Source of the DNA: JABDMH01 sp965223215
GTDB taxonomy: Bacteria > Bacteroidota > Bacteroidia > Chitinophagales > Saprospiraceae
Direction: 5' to 3'
DNA length: 64,000 bases
Assembly: GCA_965223215.1 (NCBI GenBank)
Contig: CBDCVZ010000010.1
Location: 6,262,001-6,326,000, forward strand
Below are positions 52,718-61,843 of this stretch, piece by piece. The notes beneath the pieces are model-generated. The model was given only the letters and a program-made list of their open reading frames with translations. It made no database searches and was not told where the DNA came from. Position numbers and translations under genes: made by a program. Positions within the stretch are counted from its first letter, which is position 1. The number at the start of each line of letters is the position of its first letter.

Positions 52718-55700
52718 CTATAAAGTGGGAAAATTCGTGTCTTTAATTTCATAGATATCAAGCGGCCTGTCATTTATTCCGAAGAAGATAAATACCTTAT
52801 TGTCCATCATCAGTTTTTGCACACTTCGTGCATCTCCTCTAATATTCAGACCAGTTTTGGAGGAAGGATATTCACTGAAAACAAGTTTATGGTTGTTCTG
52901 AAGGACAATGCCGTGATTGGCATCCATTTCACCAATTTTGACTCGATTGTGAGAATTATTTCCTGCTAAGATCAAATCTTGATCTCCATCTGAATCAACA
53001 TCAAAATGTTCGATGGCGTATATCGGGGCAACTTGAGCGATCGATGGGAGTTCTACCTCATCCAAAATCGGACCCTCGGCAATATCCAGGATGATAGATG
53101 CCAGCTGATGGATCGTATCTGTTTGATACTTGGGCAAATCAGGTAATAGGTCCGACATAGTGGTCTTGGCATATGCCCTATAGGAAGTAAACCTTTTTTT
53201 AAGCCCCGGGAGTTGAGCAAGCAGATCATCCCTTGCGACAAAAGGATACAGCACTCCTTCGAGGGGAGTGGCAAGGATGGGATCGACTGTCTCGTTAAGA
53301 TCAAAATCTCCATAATACAATACCATAGGGTGCGCTGCACTCGCCTTCAATTGACTATTCAAACCGTAATTCCCGACGACGATCTCTAAGTTTGAGTCAT
53401 CATCTAAATCAATGGCCTTCACGGCTGAGTACCATCCCTTGTGGGGTGAGTGATTCATTAAGCTCCATTGACCTTTGCGGTGTGACCATGCTTGAACAAA
53501 CTCCCATTCACCAACCAAAACGAGGTTGACGATTCCATCGTCATGGATATCGGCTGCCGTTCCATCGGTCACCCGATAATCTCCAAAGGGCAGATCCGTG
53601 GCTTCGGAAAAGGTGCCAGGTTGGGTCTGCCACAGCAGTCGGTTTTTATCTGGTAAGGGATATTCCTGCGCTCGATAGGCCGAGCCAATAAATAAGTCGG
53701 TCAAACCATTTCCGTCAAAATCAGCACTCACGACCTTGGTCGCATTGCTCGAAACTTTTGGAAATGTTGGTGATTTACTAAAGGTGCCGTTAGCGTTATT
53801 GATGTAGAGCCGGGTGAGATATCGTTCGTCGTCCTTTGTAAAACTATTGCCACCCGAGGCAATGACCAGGTCTGGATACCCATCCGCATTTACATCGACA
53901 GTACTGATATCGGTGTCTTCATACGCCGCCTCGGATGCAGCAAAGACGTTTTCCATCACGCTAAGTTCGTTACCCTTCATCCTCAAAATCTTAGTCCCTT
54001 GACCGGCTGCTCCACCTATTATTAATTCTTCTATGCCATCTTGATTTATATCAAGGGCTAGAAGTGGAGGTCCACTTCTTGAATACAGGGTGGGCAGTAA
54101 AGATTGCGTATGAAAATCATTAAAATTGTTTTCGAAGTGCCGATATGAGGATATTTTATTTTTATTTACGAAAATTGGGTCCAGTGTAGGCTGGCTCATT
54201 TCTCGTTTTGTACCAGTGCCTTTTTTCAGGATTAATAGTGTATTAATTGGCACAAAATCAAAGGATTCGATCATGCCATCTGGCCAAATTGCGACCAAGG
54301 AATCGATTTTATCAGTTTGTCCAAGGCCAAAATAAAAAGCTGGTTCAACTGCAGATTGATAACCCCGGCTAGGAAAAAGATGACGGTAAACCTCTTGGTC
54401 ATCTATATGCAAGCTTACTTTTAGACCGATCATATTGGTTTTGCCATCGTCTGAGTCAGGTCTAATTTTTAAATAATTTCCGCGCGATGTTTCGATTGCT
54501 TGATTGCGATAGATGGACGCATATTCATTAATATTATTGACAACTAAATCGAGGTCTCCATCGGCGTCTAGATCTCCGTAAGCAGCGCCGTTGGACATCA
54601 AAGGTTGGCCAAAGCCCCATTGGGAGGAGCTATCCTGAAAGACCAACTGGCCCTGATTGCAGTACATCTTATTCGGAATATTAATGCGCGGCATTTGAGT
54701 AAGCACCTCTTCGAGACGTTCTTGAGATTGAATGTCCACACCCTGTAATTTCATGTCGACCGTATAGGCCAGAAAATCCATGTTGGTGTAATCACGCATA
54801 TAGCCATTTGTCACATAGATGTCTTGCAATCCATCCAGGTCATAATCGGCAATCAATGCAGACCAGGACCAGTCGGAATTGGAAATTCCAGAAAGTTGAC
54901 CGACCTCGCGATATCGTCCTTGCCCGGTTGCGCTATGTAGCATGTTGCGCATGGATTGCTTGTGAAATTGTTGCTGTAGCAGCAGTTGATATTTATCGTA
55001 ATTATCTGCACCTGATGTCAGTTTGATTCGATAATTATCCTGAGGAAGCATATCCAAGGTAATCAGATCTGCATGCCCATCATTATTTAGGTCGCCAGCG
55101 TCAGATCCCATGGAAAAAAGGGAGACGTGATCAAAATATTCTCTCAGAGACTCTTTAAATGTTCCGTCCTGATTATTGATGTACAAATAATCCTCCTCAT
55201 TAAAATCATTAGAAATATAAATATCAGGCCAATGGTCATTGTTGAAATCTGAAATACTAATGCCCAATCCAAAGCCCAGCACATTTTGTAGGATCCCAGC
55301 CGAGTCGCTGATGTCCGAAAAGACTCCCTGATCATTTCTGAAGAGCTTATCGCCATAATACTCACCCTTCCTATTCTTTAATACGAACGAATTGCGGTTG
55401 AAATTGGCATATTCCGGCACGGAATGGTTCAGCAAGTACATATCCAAATCACCATCACGGTCGTAGTCCAGAAAGGCCGCTTGGGTGGAATAACCATTGT
55501 CGTTCAATCCAACCTTCGCTGATGATTCTGTGAATGACACTGTTTCACCAGTCCCACCGTTATTAAGGAAGAGGAGGTTCTGTCGTCGTGCTGGTTTATT
55601 GGCGGCCGAGCGACAAACATAGATGTCGAGCCAACCATCTTCATTCACATCTGCCATAGTCACGCCTGTGTTCCAAAACCCTTCGGCTCTCACACCCGCT

Positions 55701-56005
55701 ACTTCGGCTACTTCTTTGAATTTCCAGTCACCCTGATTTAGATATAAGTGGCTAGCCACCAGATTTCCAGTTAAATAGATGTCGGGAAGGTTGTCGTTGT
55801 TTACATCACCAATGGCAACCCCGCCTCCATTGTAGAAATAAGAATAATTTAATACGTTAAATTCGCCCGACTCTTGAAGAATATTTTTAAAGGTTATTCC
55901 GGTTTGATCTGCTCGATAAAGATCAAATAAGGGCTCCTCCGGAGGCCCTTGGCAGGCAAAGCAGGCGAGAATAAGACTGGTAAAAATATGTTTTGTGAAA
56001 GCCAT
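52718..56005 (-). CDS. FG-GAP/VCBS lipoprotein with ASPIC/UnbV domain
   Basis: Large lipoprotein of 1095 residues. The N-terminal signal ends in LACFAC, with Cys at about 19. Many FG-GAP/VCBS blades with calcium-binding DxDxDG-type loops follow (GDVNNDNLPDIYL, DVNEDGWLDIYV, DYDRDGDLDMYL, DFNNDHWPDIYI). An ASPIC/UnbV domain lies at about 495-590 (NYLKIRPDS, SRGYQSAVEP, FYFGLGQ, IWPDG), and more FG-GAP units make up the second half. Proteins of this CRTAC1-like type are commonly encoded with SusC/SusD in Bacteroidota. It is likely to be surface exposed and to bind or present glycan or protein ligand. Confidence 0.92.
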   Translation of the reverse strand: MAFTKHIFTSLILACFACQGPPEEPLFDLYRADQTGITFKNILQESGEFNVLNYSYFYNGGGVAIGDVNNDNLPDIYLTGNLVASHLYLNQGDWKFKEVAEVAGVRAEGFWNTGVTMADVNEDGWLDIYVCRSAANKPARRQNLLFLNNGGTGETVSFTESSAKVGLNDNGYSTQAAFLDYDRDGDLDMYLLNHSVPEYANFNRNSFVLKNRKGEYYGDKLFRNDQGVFSDISDSAGILQNVLGFGLGISISDFNNDHWPDIYISNDFNEEDYLYINNQDGTFKESLREYFDHVSLFSMGSDAGDLNNDGHADLITLDMLPQDNYRIKLTSGADNYDKYQLLLQQQFHKQSMRNMLHSATGQGRYREVGQLSGISNSDWSWSALIADYDLDGLQDIYVTNGYMRDYTNMDFLAYTVDMKLQGVDIQSQERLEEVLTQMPRINIPNKMYCNQGQLVFQDSSSQWGFGQPLMSNGAAYGDLDADGDLDLVVNNINEYASIYRNQAIETSRGNYLKIRPDSDDGKTNMIGLKVSLHIDDQEVYRHLFPSRGYQSAVEPAFYFGLGQTDKIDSLVAIWPDGMIESFDFVPINTLLILKKGTGTKREMSQPTLDPIFVNKNKISSYRHFENNFNDFHTQSLLPTLYSRSGPPLLALDINQDGIEELIIGGAAGQGTKILRMKGNELSVMENVFAASEAAYEDTDISTVDVNADGYPDLVIASGGNSFTKDDERYLTRLYINNANGTFSKSPTFPKVSSNATKVVSADFDGNGLTDLFIGSAYRAQEYPLPDKNRLLWQTQPGTFSEATDLPFGDYRVTDGTAADIHDDGIVNLVLVGEWEFVQAWSHRKGQWSLMNHSPHKGWYSAVKAIDLDDDSNLEIVVGNYGLNSQLKASAAHPMVLYYGDFDLNETVDPILATPLEGVLYPFVARDDLLAQLPGLKKRFTSYRAYAKTTMSDLLPDLPKYQTDTIHQLASIILDIAEGPILDEVELPSIAQVAPIYAIEHFDVDSDGDQDLILAGNNSHNRVKIGEMDANHGIVLQNNHKLVFSEYPSSKTGLNIRGDARSVQKLMMDNKVFIFFGINDRPLDIYEIKDTNFPTL

Positions 56006-56061
56006 TTAAAACAATGTTAATGAGTCACATTATTTCAGCTATATATTAATCTCGAATTAGA

Positions 56062-56892
56062 TTACTCCATTTCAATAGGCACTACCTGCCGGTCCTTCCG
56101 TAGGTCTAAACTGTCAATCAACACTGAATATTCAGCCTTGATATCGCGAGACGAAGAACTATCGATCACAGCTTGTAGCCCTGGTCGGATGTGATTGACG
56201 GCTACTGAATCAAACAACGCTAAATTGCTTTCGATGGAGGTAGTCACTGCCGTACTTAATGTATTAAAATCATCGAAGGTGTACAAGGAAATGTATTTTA
56301 ATCGATCCAAGACATATTCAATCATTTTAAGGTAGGATATTTGGATGGTTTTATACTCATACTGCATGTATTTATCCTTGCGGTCACTTGATTCATTGAT
56401 CTCCCTAGCTAGAGCGACCATTTCCTCGGTCACCCTTAGTCCGAAGATGTAAATCTGAACAAGCTCTGAGCTATAATATTGCTGGTTAGAGGAGGCATCA
56501 AAATAGATATCGAGTAGCGTACTTTGGATATTGATAAAGGTGCTGATCAGGTAAGCTTTCTTATAGAGAGGCAAAGTGTCGTTATTCAAAAAAGAGAGAT
56601 TTTCCAGACTCACTAACCGGTCAAAAAGTCTTCCCGATTTTTTACTGTCTTTGGCAGGAAGAGCACGGGGGCTTTGATATTTTATTTTGAACAATTTGTT
56701 GCAAGCGGCGTTGTAGTCGGCCCCGGTCCATTGTTTTTGATAACTCGGTATGCCAAGCACTTCATATTCATCTGTCGTGAGTGATGGATCACTCGCATCG
56801 GAGTTTGAACAGGCCAAAAATCCCGAGACAATAAACAAGGCCATCAGCATACTGTGCCACGTTACAAGATTTGACCTAAGTTCAAAACTCAT
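56062..56892 (-). CDS. Hypothetical lipoprotein in the SusC/D locus
   Basis: About 276 residues from the ATG at 56892 (an upstream ATG at 56931 gives 289). The N-terminus has a hydrophobic stretch ending in a lipobox (SGFLAC), then SNSDASDPS. The mature part is mostly helical, with no recognised family; a segment with ALAREINESSDRKDKYMQYEYKT indicates charged helices. It lies after the terminator that follows susD and 56 bases before the FG-GAP lipoprotein gene, so it may be expressed at a lower level than SusC/D. A role in the outer-membrane uptake complex is possible but not shown. Confidence 0.75.
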   Translation of the reverse strand: MSFELRSNLVTWHSMLMALFIVSGFLACSNSDASDPSLTTDEYEVLGIPSYQKQWTGADYNAACNKLFKIKYQSPRALPAKDSKKSGRLFDRLVSLENLSFLNNDTLPLYKKAYLISTFINIQSTLLDIYFDASSNQQYYSSELVQIYIFGLRVTEEMVALAREINESSDRKDKYMQYEYKTIQISYLKMIEYVLDRLKYISLYTFDDFNTLSTAVTTSIESNLALFDSVAVNHIRPGLQAVIDSSSSRDIKAEYSVLIDSLDLRKDRQVVPIEME

Positions 56893-56949
56893 GGTGCATC
56901 GTTGGCTGAGAATAAATGTTTTGAGAGACATGTGGTGGGATTGGATAAA

Positions 56950-56975
56950 AAAAGACAGGCCTAAGCCTGTCTTTT
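56950..56975 (-). terminator. Terminator/attenuator between susD and the downstream lipoprotein gene
   Basis: Perfect 11-base-pair inverted repeat (AAAAGACAGGC / GCCTGTCTTTT, loop of four). On the minus strand the stem is followed by seven T, so it ends the susC-susD message after the susD stop at 57003. Confidence 0.85.
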
Positions 56976-57002
56976 CAATATTATATCGTTGTCAGGTTCA
57001 TC

Positions 57003-58553
57003 CTACTGAGGATCCCACCACAGTCGAGTGCTGCCTAAGTCAGGACCTCCAAGTTTGCTAACCGCATCATTGACAGCTGGTCCGTTGGTCGTATACTCAC
57101 CACTTACGTAGGTGACTCGTCGCATTAAGTCATTAACTCCGACATCAGGATTTTCTGAAGCCATCCTCGGATACATACGTGGCAACTCTGAACGGCGCAA
57201 GTCGGCCCAAGCCTCCCATCCATCTGGATAAAGTGCAATCCATTTTTGTGTGTGAATCTGCTCCAACGCTACGTCATTATTAGCAGCATCAAATTTGATC
57301 GGAATGGTAGAAACAGGCTCTGGTGCATCGTGAGTGGATATGGGTACGTTGGTAGATTGTTGATAAGCAGCGATGGCTGCATCATCTACGATGCCCCAGC
57401 GCTTCATGCTCATCTCAATACCCTTATTATAAAACTCTTCAGCTGTTCCACCCATGTTCCATCCCTTTAATACGCCTTCTGCCCTCAGAAAATAGGCTTC
57501 AGGGGACATTAAAATCTCGTACGGCAGGTTGTCACGCACCGAAACGGGTTTCCATTGTGGACCTGGTTCGGAGAGGTTGTCAATATTTAATTCCGGCTTA
57601 CTACCGAGATCGACTACTTCATATCCGTTTCTCAATCCTCGATATTCTCCGTCACTGGCAGCAGGTGACCAATAAATCGGTAAACGCGGATCTTCATAGC
57701 CTTTAAGCACACTTTCCATAGTGGCACTCATCCTAAACTCATTCCAAGGAAGCATTCTTGGCATGTTGTGAGGAGAATTGGCGGTGGTTTGAAACAAGGC
57801 ATCATCGTCTGTAGAAACCATCACCCCATCAGCCACTGCCTTTTCTGCTTGTTGCTGGGCCAAACCCGGCTCCACATCAGAGATTCTCATGGCAATCCTC
57901 AATCTAAGTGTATTGGCAAATGTAATCCACTTGTCAATGTCGCCCTCGTAAACTTGATCGTGAGCGCCAAATGCATTTCCTCCGCGGTTTGAATTGAGGA
58001 TGGCGAGGGCATCATCGAGAATGGTGAAAAAACTCTTATAGATGTCTTCTTCTGAATCGTAGGGCACACTGGATTCTGCATTATTCACCTGTGAATAGGG
58101 TATCGGCCCCCAATAATTAGCCATGCGTTCGTAGGTGATGACCTTCCAGATCTGTGCCAATGCATTTTGTGGTTCCAGGCCCGGATTTTCTGCAGGATCA
58201 GTGGCCTTTAGCACTTCTGCAAGATTACCGGCCAGATCAGAATAAAAAGCATTCCACGATCCATTCAACCATCCACCCACAAGTACATACCGGTCAGATG
58301 GGAAGGCATTCTGCAGGTTAGATGTATACTGGCAATAGTAATCAGCAAATAATGTTTGTCGTGTTTGATGATAATTAATGAAGAAGCCTCGATACTGACA
58401 GCGCGCATAGACATTACCAATGGTGGCTGCATCTAGTTCGCTCAAGACCCTTGGATTGGTGTTGATTTCCTCAAAATCATCCGTACACCCGAAGACTATA
58501 AAAATTACCAAAAAGCTGCTGCAAGCAAACTTTAAGATTTGATCTATTTTCAT
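57003..58553 (-). CDS. SusD/RagB-type outer-membrane nutrient-binding lipoprotein (SusD-like_2 group)
   Basis: 516 residues. A lipoprotein signal (IVFGC lipobox, Cys at about 23) is followed by TDDFEEINTNPR, typical of the SusD-like_2 group. Helical TPR-like repeats make up the rest, with YEDPRLPIYW and EQIHTQKWIALYPDGWEAWADLRRSELPRM, a conserved C-terminal segment of SusD proteins. It binds substrate at the outer leaflet and hands it to the SusC channel. It is 39 bases after susC. Confidence 0.93.
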   Translation of the reverse strand: MKIDQILKFACSSFLVIFIVFGCTDDFEEINTNPRVLSELDAATIGNVYARCQYRGFFINYHQTRQTLFADYYCQYTSNLQNAFPSDRYVLVGGWLNGSWNAFYSDLAGNLAEVLKATDPAENPGLEPQNALAQIWKVITYERMANYWGPIPYSQVNNAESSVPYDSEEDIYKSFFTILDDALAILNSNRGGNAFGAHDQVYEGDIDKWITFANTLRLRIAMRISDVEPGLAQQQAEKAVADGVMVSTDDDALFQTTANSPHNMPRMLPWNEFRMSATMESVLKGYEDPRLPIYWSPAASDGEYRGLRNGYEVVDLGSKPELNIDNLSEPGPQWKPVSVRDNLPYEILMSPEAYFLRAEGVLKGWNMGGTAEEFYNKGIEMSMKRWGIVDDAAIAAYQQSTNVPISTHDAPEPVSTIPIKFDAANNDVALEQIHTQKWIALYPDGWEAWADLRRSELPRMYPRMASENPDVGVNDLMRRVTYVSGEYTTNGPAVNDAVSKLGGPDLGSTRLWWDPQ

Positions 58554-58592
58554 GATGTATTATTTTATTCTTGTCACAATAATTAAAAATGA

Positions 58593-61500
58593 TTAGAGCT
58601 TAACCCTTACGTTTAGGCCATAGCTACTAGCGGTGGGCACTGCAAATCCCTCGACACCCTGAATGTTACTCACACCTATGGACATTCCGGGATCAATGAT
58701 CTCGGATGCATTGTACAGAAATCCAAGATTTCTGCCATAGAGCGAAACACTTAAGCCCTGAATAATGTCAGACTTTAGGTCAAAAGTGTATCCAAGCAGT
58801 ATTTCACGCAACCGCACGAAAGAAGCATCATATCCATAAGGCTCACCTATTGGGGAGTTTCTGCCTCCCAGGGCATGCCAATAGGCTTCAGCCGTTGTGA
58901 CAATCGTATTTTCTGAGCCATCAGATTCGAGCACACCATCGACGACAAATCCATCTCTTCCTTCGAGTGTTTGAGCTGAATATCCATCGAAGGTGAGATT
59001 TGCCTCTGTGAATGAAAAGACCTTACCACCCCAGCGCATATCAATCAGACCACTCAAGGTGATATTTTTATACGTGAAATTGTTGGTAATTCCTCCCATC
59101 CAATCTGGTTGGGCACTTCCTTGTGGTACAGTCTGGCCTGGAGTAGTAATTGGAAGGCCAAGGTCATTGATCAGTATCCTACCTTGCTCATTTCTCTCGA
59201 AACCTCGCGTCAATATCTGATCATATTCCTCGCCCTCAATGATCGCGTGGGTGGTCATCCAACTTCGTCCCCTGGTAGTGAACTCTTTGATATCGTCGGT
59301 TAATTCAATGGCTACATTTTCATTCGCCGCAAAATTCAACATGACATCCCAGTTAAAGTCTCGGCCGGCAAATGGCGTGGCCGTTAAAATGATTTCCACA
59401 CCCTTGTTTTCGATGTTTCCGGCGTTGATAAACTTCGAGGTAAATCCGGATGCTCTAGGAAGCGGAACACTTAACAACTGGTTAAAAGTATTTGATTTGT
59501 ACCAGGTGAAGTCAATGCCCAGACGATTCGCGAAAAACCTGAGATCAAAACCAATCTCTATGGATTCAGTATTTTCTGGCAGCAGATCTAAAGCTGGCAA
59601 ACTACCACCCTTCCAGGCATATCCTAGTTGCCCCCCGGCACCAAAATTAAACACTTGAGACAGTCGATAAGGATCTGTATCATTTCCCACTTCGGCATAA
59701 CTTGCACGAAGCTTAGCAAAGGTTAGCCAAGAGGGAGTATTAGGAACCATGTCAGTGATCAGCCAGGTCAAACCAACTGATGGATAAAAGTAGGACCAAT
59801 TGTCTCTCGGTAAGGTCGAAGACCAATCGTTTCTTCCGGTGATATCTAAGTAGAGATAGTCTTTATAACCAATACTTGCAAATCCGTATAAGGAATGGAC
59901 TTTTTTCTCCCATCCGCCCTGATTCGAATTAATCTGACTCGTGTTAGTAATAACGAATAGGTTGGGCTTCAGTAGGCGATTGGTTCGGGTGTTCAATGTT
60001 GAATTCTCCTGGTAGAGCAAATTTCCACCTGCAGAAACGTCAATGCTGAAGGAACTGCCTAAACTTCGATTGTAATTTATCAAAAAGTCATTGTTGGTTT
60101 CTACGGCACGTCGATCATCCAAGTTAACATTACCAGCATCAGCAATGGTGTAAGTGTCATTGTATTGAATGTAAGTCTGATCTTCAAAAACCTGATCAAA
60201 AGATGAGCGAATCATGAGACTCAAATGATCACTAAACTGGTATCGGAGAGATCCCATACCGATGACACGGTTACGAGTTTCATCTCTTTTGGTCCGGTTT
60301 AACATCCAATAAACGTTCTCACCTCCATTCGTTCCCGGATTCCAATAGTGATGTCTTCGGTTTCCTACTTCATCAAAGAACTCAAATTCTCTGACCTGGT
60401 CCAAAGAAATGTTGCTCGGCTGACGATAGATAGCCCTCATCGGATTGTTGTAATCGTCTCCGGTGGCAAGCCGGTTATCCACCTTCTGGTTGAAGTAGGT
60501 AAGTTTTGTGTCAAACGAGAGTTTCTTACTCAGGTTACCATCTAGTCGCAAGTTGAAATTATGCCTGTTTAGTTTGTTGGTCTCAACAATACCCCTTGAA
60601 TTGGTATTTGTGTATGAGAACAATGCTCTAACATCCTCTGATCCCGTAGTCAAGGTCAGGGAGTTGGCCAGATTATATCCTGTGACAAAGAAGTCTTTGA
60701 AATTGTCATTTGCTCTATACTCGTATTGCGCGGGGCCTTCATAGTTGGGATTATTGCTCCAATGGTCCACAAGCTGGCCATTCAATCTGGCTCCCCAGCC
60801 TTCTTCACTGGTTGGAATGTATGTGCCGCCATTGCCTTGGCCAAATTCATTTTGGAATTGGGTCAGAATCAATGCTTTATCTATTGAATTATTTAAATTG
60901 AATTCTACTCCAATGCCTTTCCTTGATACACCTTTTTTGGTGGTAATGACTACGGCTCCATTATTTGCCCGAGCACCATAGATGGCCGTTGCATTAGGTC
61001 CCTTTAATACTGTTATGTTTTCGATGTCATCAGGATTAATATTTCCAATGCCATCGCCACCCTGCACACCACCATTATCAGAAGTGGGATTACTAAAGGA
61101 TGTGTTGGTGATGGGCACCCCATCTACAATGTATAATGGTTGATTATTTCCGGTAATCGAGCGATTTCCCCTGATCACCACTCGGGATGCTGACCCTACT
61201 CCGGCACTAGATCGTACCAGGTCGACTCCAGCAATCTTACCAGCTATGGAGTTGGCGACGTTCAATTCCCTTGCTTGTGCAATGTTTCTAGTATCCACAT
61301 TCTGGGCGGCGTAGGTGACCCGCCTTTTTTCCCTTTCGATACCCAACGAGGTGACGACAACCTCTTGCAAGGCTACCCCGGTGGCAAGAAGGACATTAAT
61401 GGTCGTTTGATCCCCGACCGTCACGGATTGCGTGGTGTAGCCCGTATAGGAATATTCCAAAGTGGCATCCGTCGAGCTTACCGTTAGTGAGTAGTTGCCA

Positions 61501-61664
61501 TCAAGGTCGGTTACGGTCCCATTGGCAGTACCCACCTCGAGAATGTTTACACCGATCAGTGTTTCACCCGAGTTGGATGTAACCGTACCACTGACCGATA
61601 CTTGTGCTACCAGGCTGGTAGACCCAAGCAGTACGAAGAGTAGCAATTGTAATAATTTCTTCAT
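58593..61664 (-). CDS. SusC/RagA-type TonB-dependent outer-membrane transporter
   Basis: About 1023 residues. A signal peptide (ending LVAQ) is followed by a carboxypeptidase-regulatory-like domain (VSGTVTSNSGETLIGVNI, GTVTDLDGNYSL), the TonB-box region (LQEVVVTSLGI), the plug (SRVVIRGNRSI, LYIVDGVPI, INPDDIENITVLKGPNATAIYGARANNGAVVITTKKG) and a 22-strand barrel ending RVKL. The SusC signature is clear. The 61667 and 61664 ATGs are adjacent and either may be used. It opens the uptake locus and is divergent from the LacI-family regulator. Confidence 0.95.
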   Translation of the reverse strand: MKKLLQLLLFVLLGSTSLVAQVSVSGTVTSNSGETLIGVNILEVGTANGTVTDLDGNYSLTVSSTDATLEYSYTGYTTQSVTVGDQTTINVLLATGVALQEVVVTSLGIEREKRRVTYAAQNVDTRNIAQARELNVANSIAGKIAGVDLVRSSAGVGSASRVVIRGNRSITGNNQPLYIVDGVPITNTSFSNPTSDNGGVQGGDGIGNINPDDIENITVLKGPNATAIYGARANNGAVVITTKKGVSRKGIGVEFNLNNSIDKALILTQFQNEFGQGNGGTYIPTSEEGWGARLNGQLVDHWSNNPNYEGPAQYEYRANDNFKDFFVTGYNLANSLTLTTGSEDVRALFSYTNTNSRGIVETNKLNRHNFNLRLDGNLSKKLSFDTKLTYFNQKVDNRLATGDDYNNPMRAIYRQPSNISLDQVREFEFFDEVGNRRHHYWNPGTNGGENVYWMLNRTKRDETRNRVIGMGSLRYQFSDHLSLMIRSSFDQVFEDQTYIQYNDTYTIADAGNVNLDDRRAVETNNDFLINYNRSLGSSFSIDVSAGGNLLYQENSTLNTRTNRLLKPNLFVITNTSQINSNQGGWEKKVHSLYGFASIGYKDYLYLDITGRNDWSSTLPRDNWSYFYPSVGLTWLITDMVPNTPSWLTFAKLRASYAEVGNDTDPYRLSQVFNFGAGGQLGYAWKGGSLPALDLLPENTESIEIGFDLRFFANRLGIDFTWYKSNTFNQLLSVPLPRASGFTSKFINAGNIENKGVEIILTATPFAGRDFNWDVMLNFAANENVAIELTDDIKEFTTRGRSWMTTHAIIEGEEYDQILTRGFERNEQGRILINDLGLPITTPGQTVPQGSAQPDWMGGITNNFTYKNITLSGLIDMRWGGKVFSFTEANLTFDGYSAQTLEGRDGFVVDGVLESDGSENTIVTTAEAYWHALGGRNSPIGEPYGYDASFVRLREILLGYTFDLKSDIIQGLSVSLYGRNLGFLYNASEIIDPGMSIGVSNIQGVEGFAVPTASSYGLNVRVKL

Positions 61665-61724
61665 CATCTACAGTGTTTTAATCATTTATGGAGTCAATTA
61701 AATAGATCGTTGGAAGTTGAGGGT

Positions 61725-61756
61725 CAAATAAAATAAATATAGTTAAATTTAGTCAA
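61725..61756 (-). promoter_or_regulatory. susC promoter (-33 TTG, -7 TTTATTTG)
   Basis: Minus strand: TTG (61754-61756), 21-base spacer, TTTATTTG (61725-61732), seven of eight bases matching TAnnTTTG. A leader of about 55 bases precedes the start codon. Confidence 0.5.
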
Positions 61757-61770
61757 TGTGTGCGCACACA
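61757..61770. promoter_or_regulatory. Palindrome TGTGTGCGCACACA, candidate operator
   Basis: Perfect 14-base palindrome with a central CG, abutting the susC -33 element, in the intergenic region between susC and the divergent LacI-family gene. Central-CG palindromes are typical LacI-family operators. Confidence 0.55.
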
Positions 61771-61780
61771 GCATAACATC

Positions 61781-61790
61781 AAAACGTTTT
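61781..61790. promoter_or_regulatory. Palindrome AAAACGTTTT, second candidate operator
   Basis: Perfect ten-base palindrome with central CG, the classical LacI-family half-site core (AAACGTTT). Its centre is 22 bases, about two helical turns, from the centre of the first palindrome. Confidence 0.4.
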
Positions 61791-61843
61791 TCGGTAGATT
61801 CAAGCTGCCTAAACACACTCCGATTGGTTATCATAATGACTGA

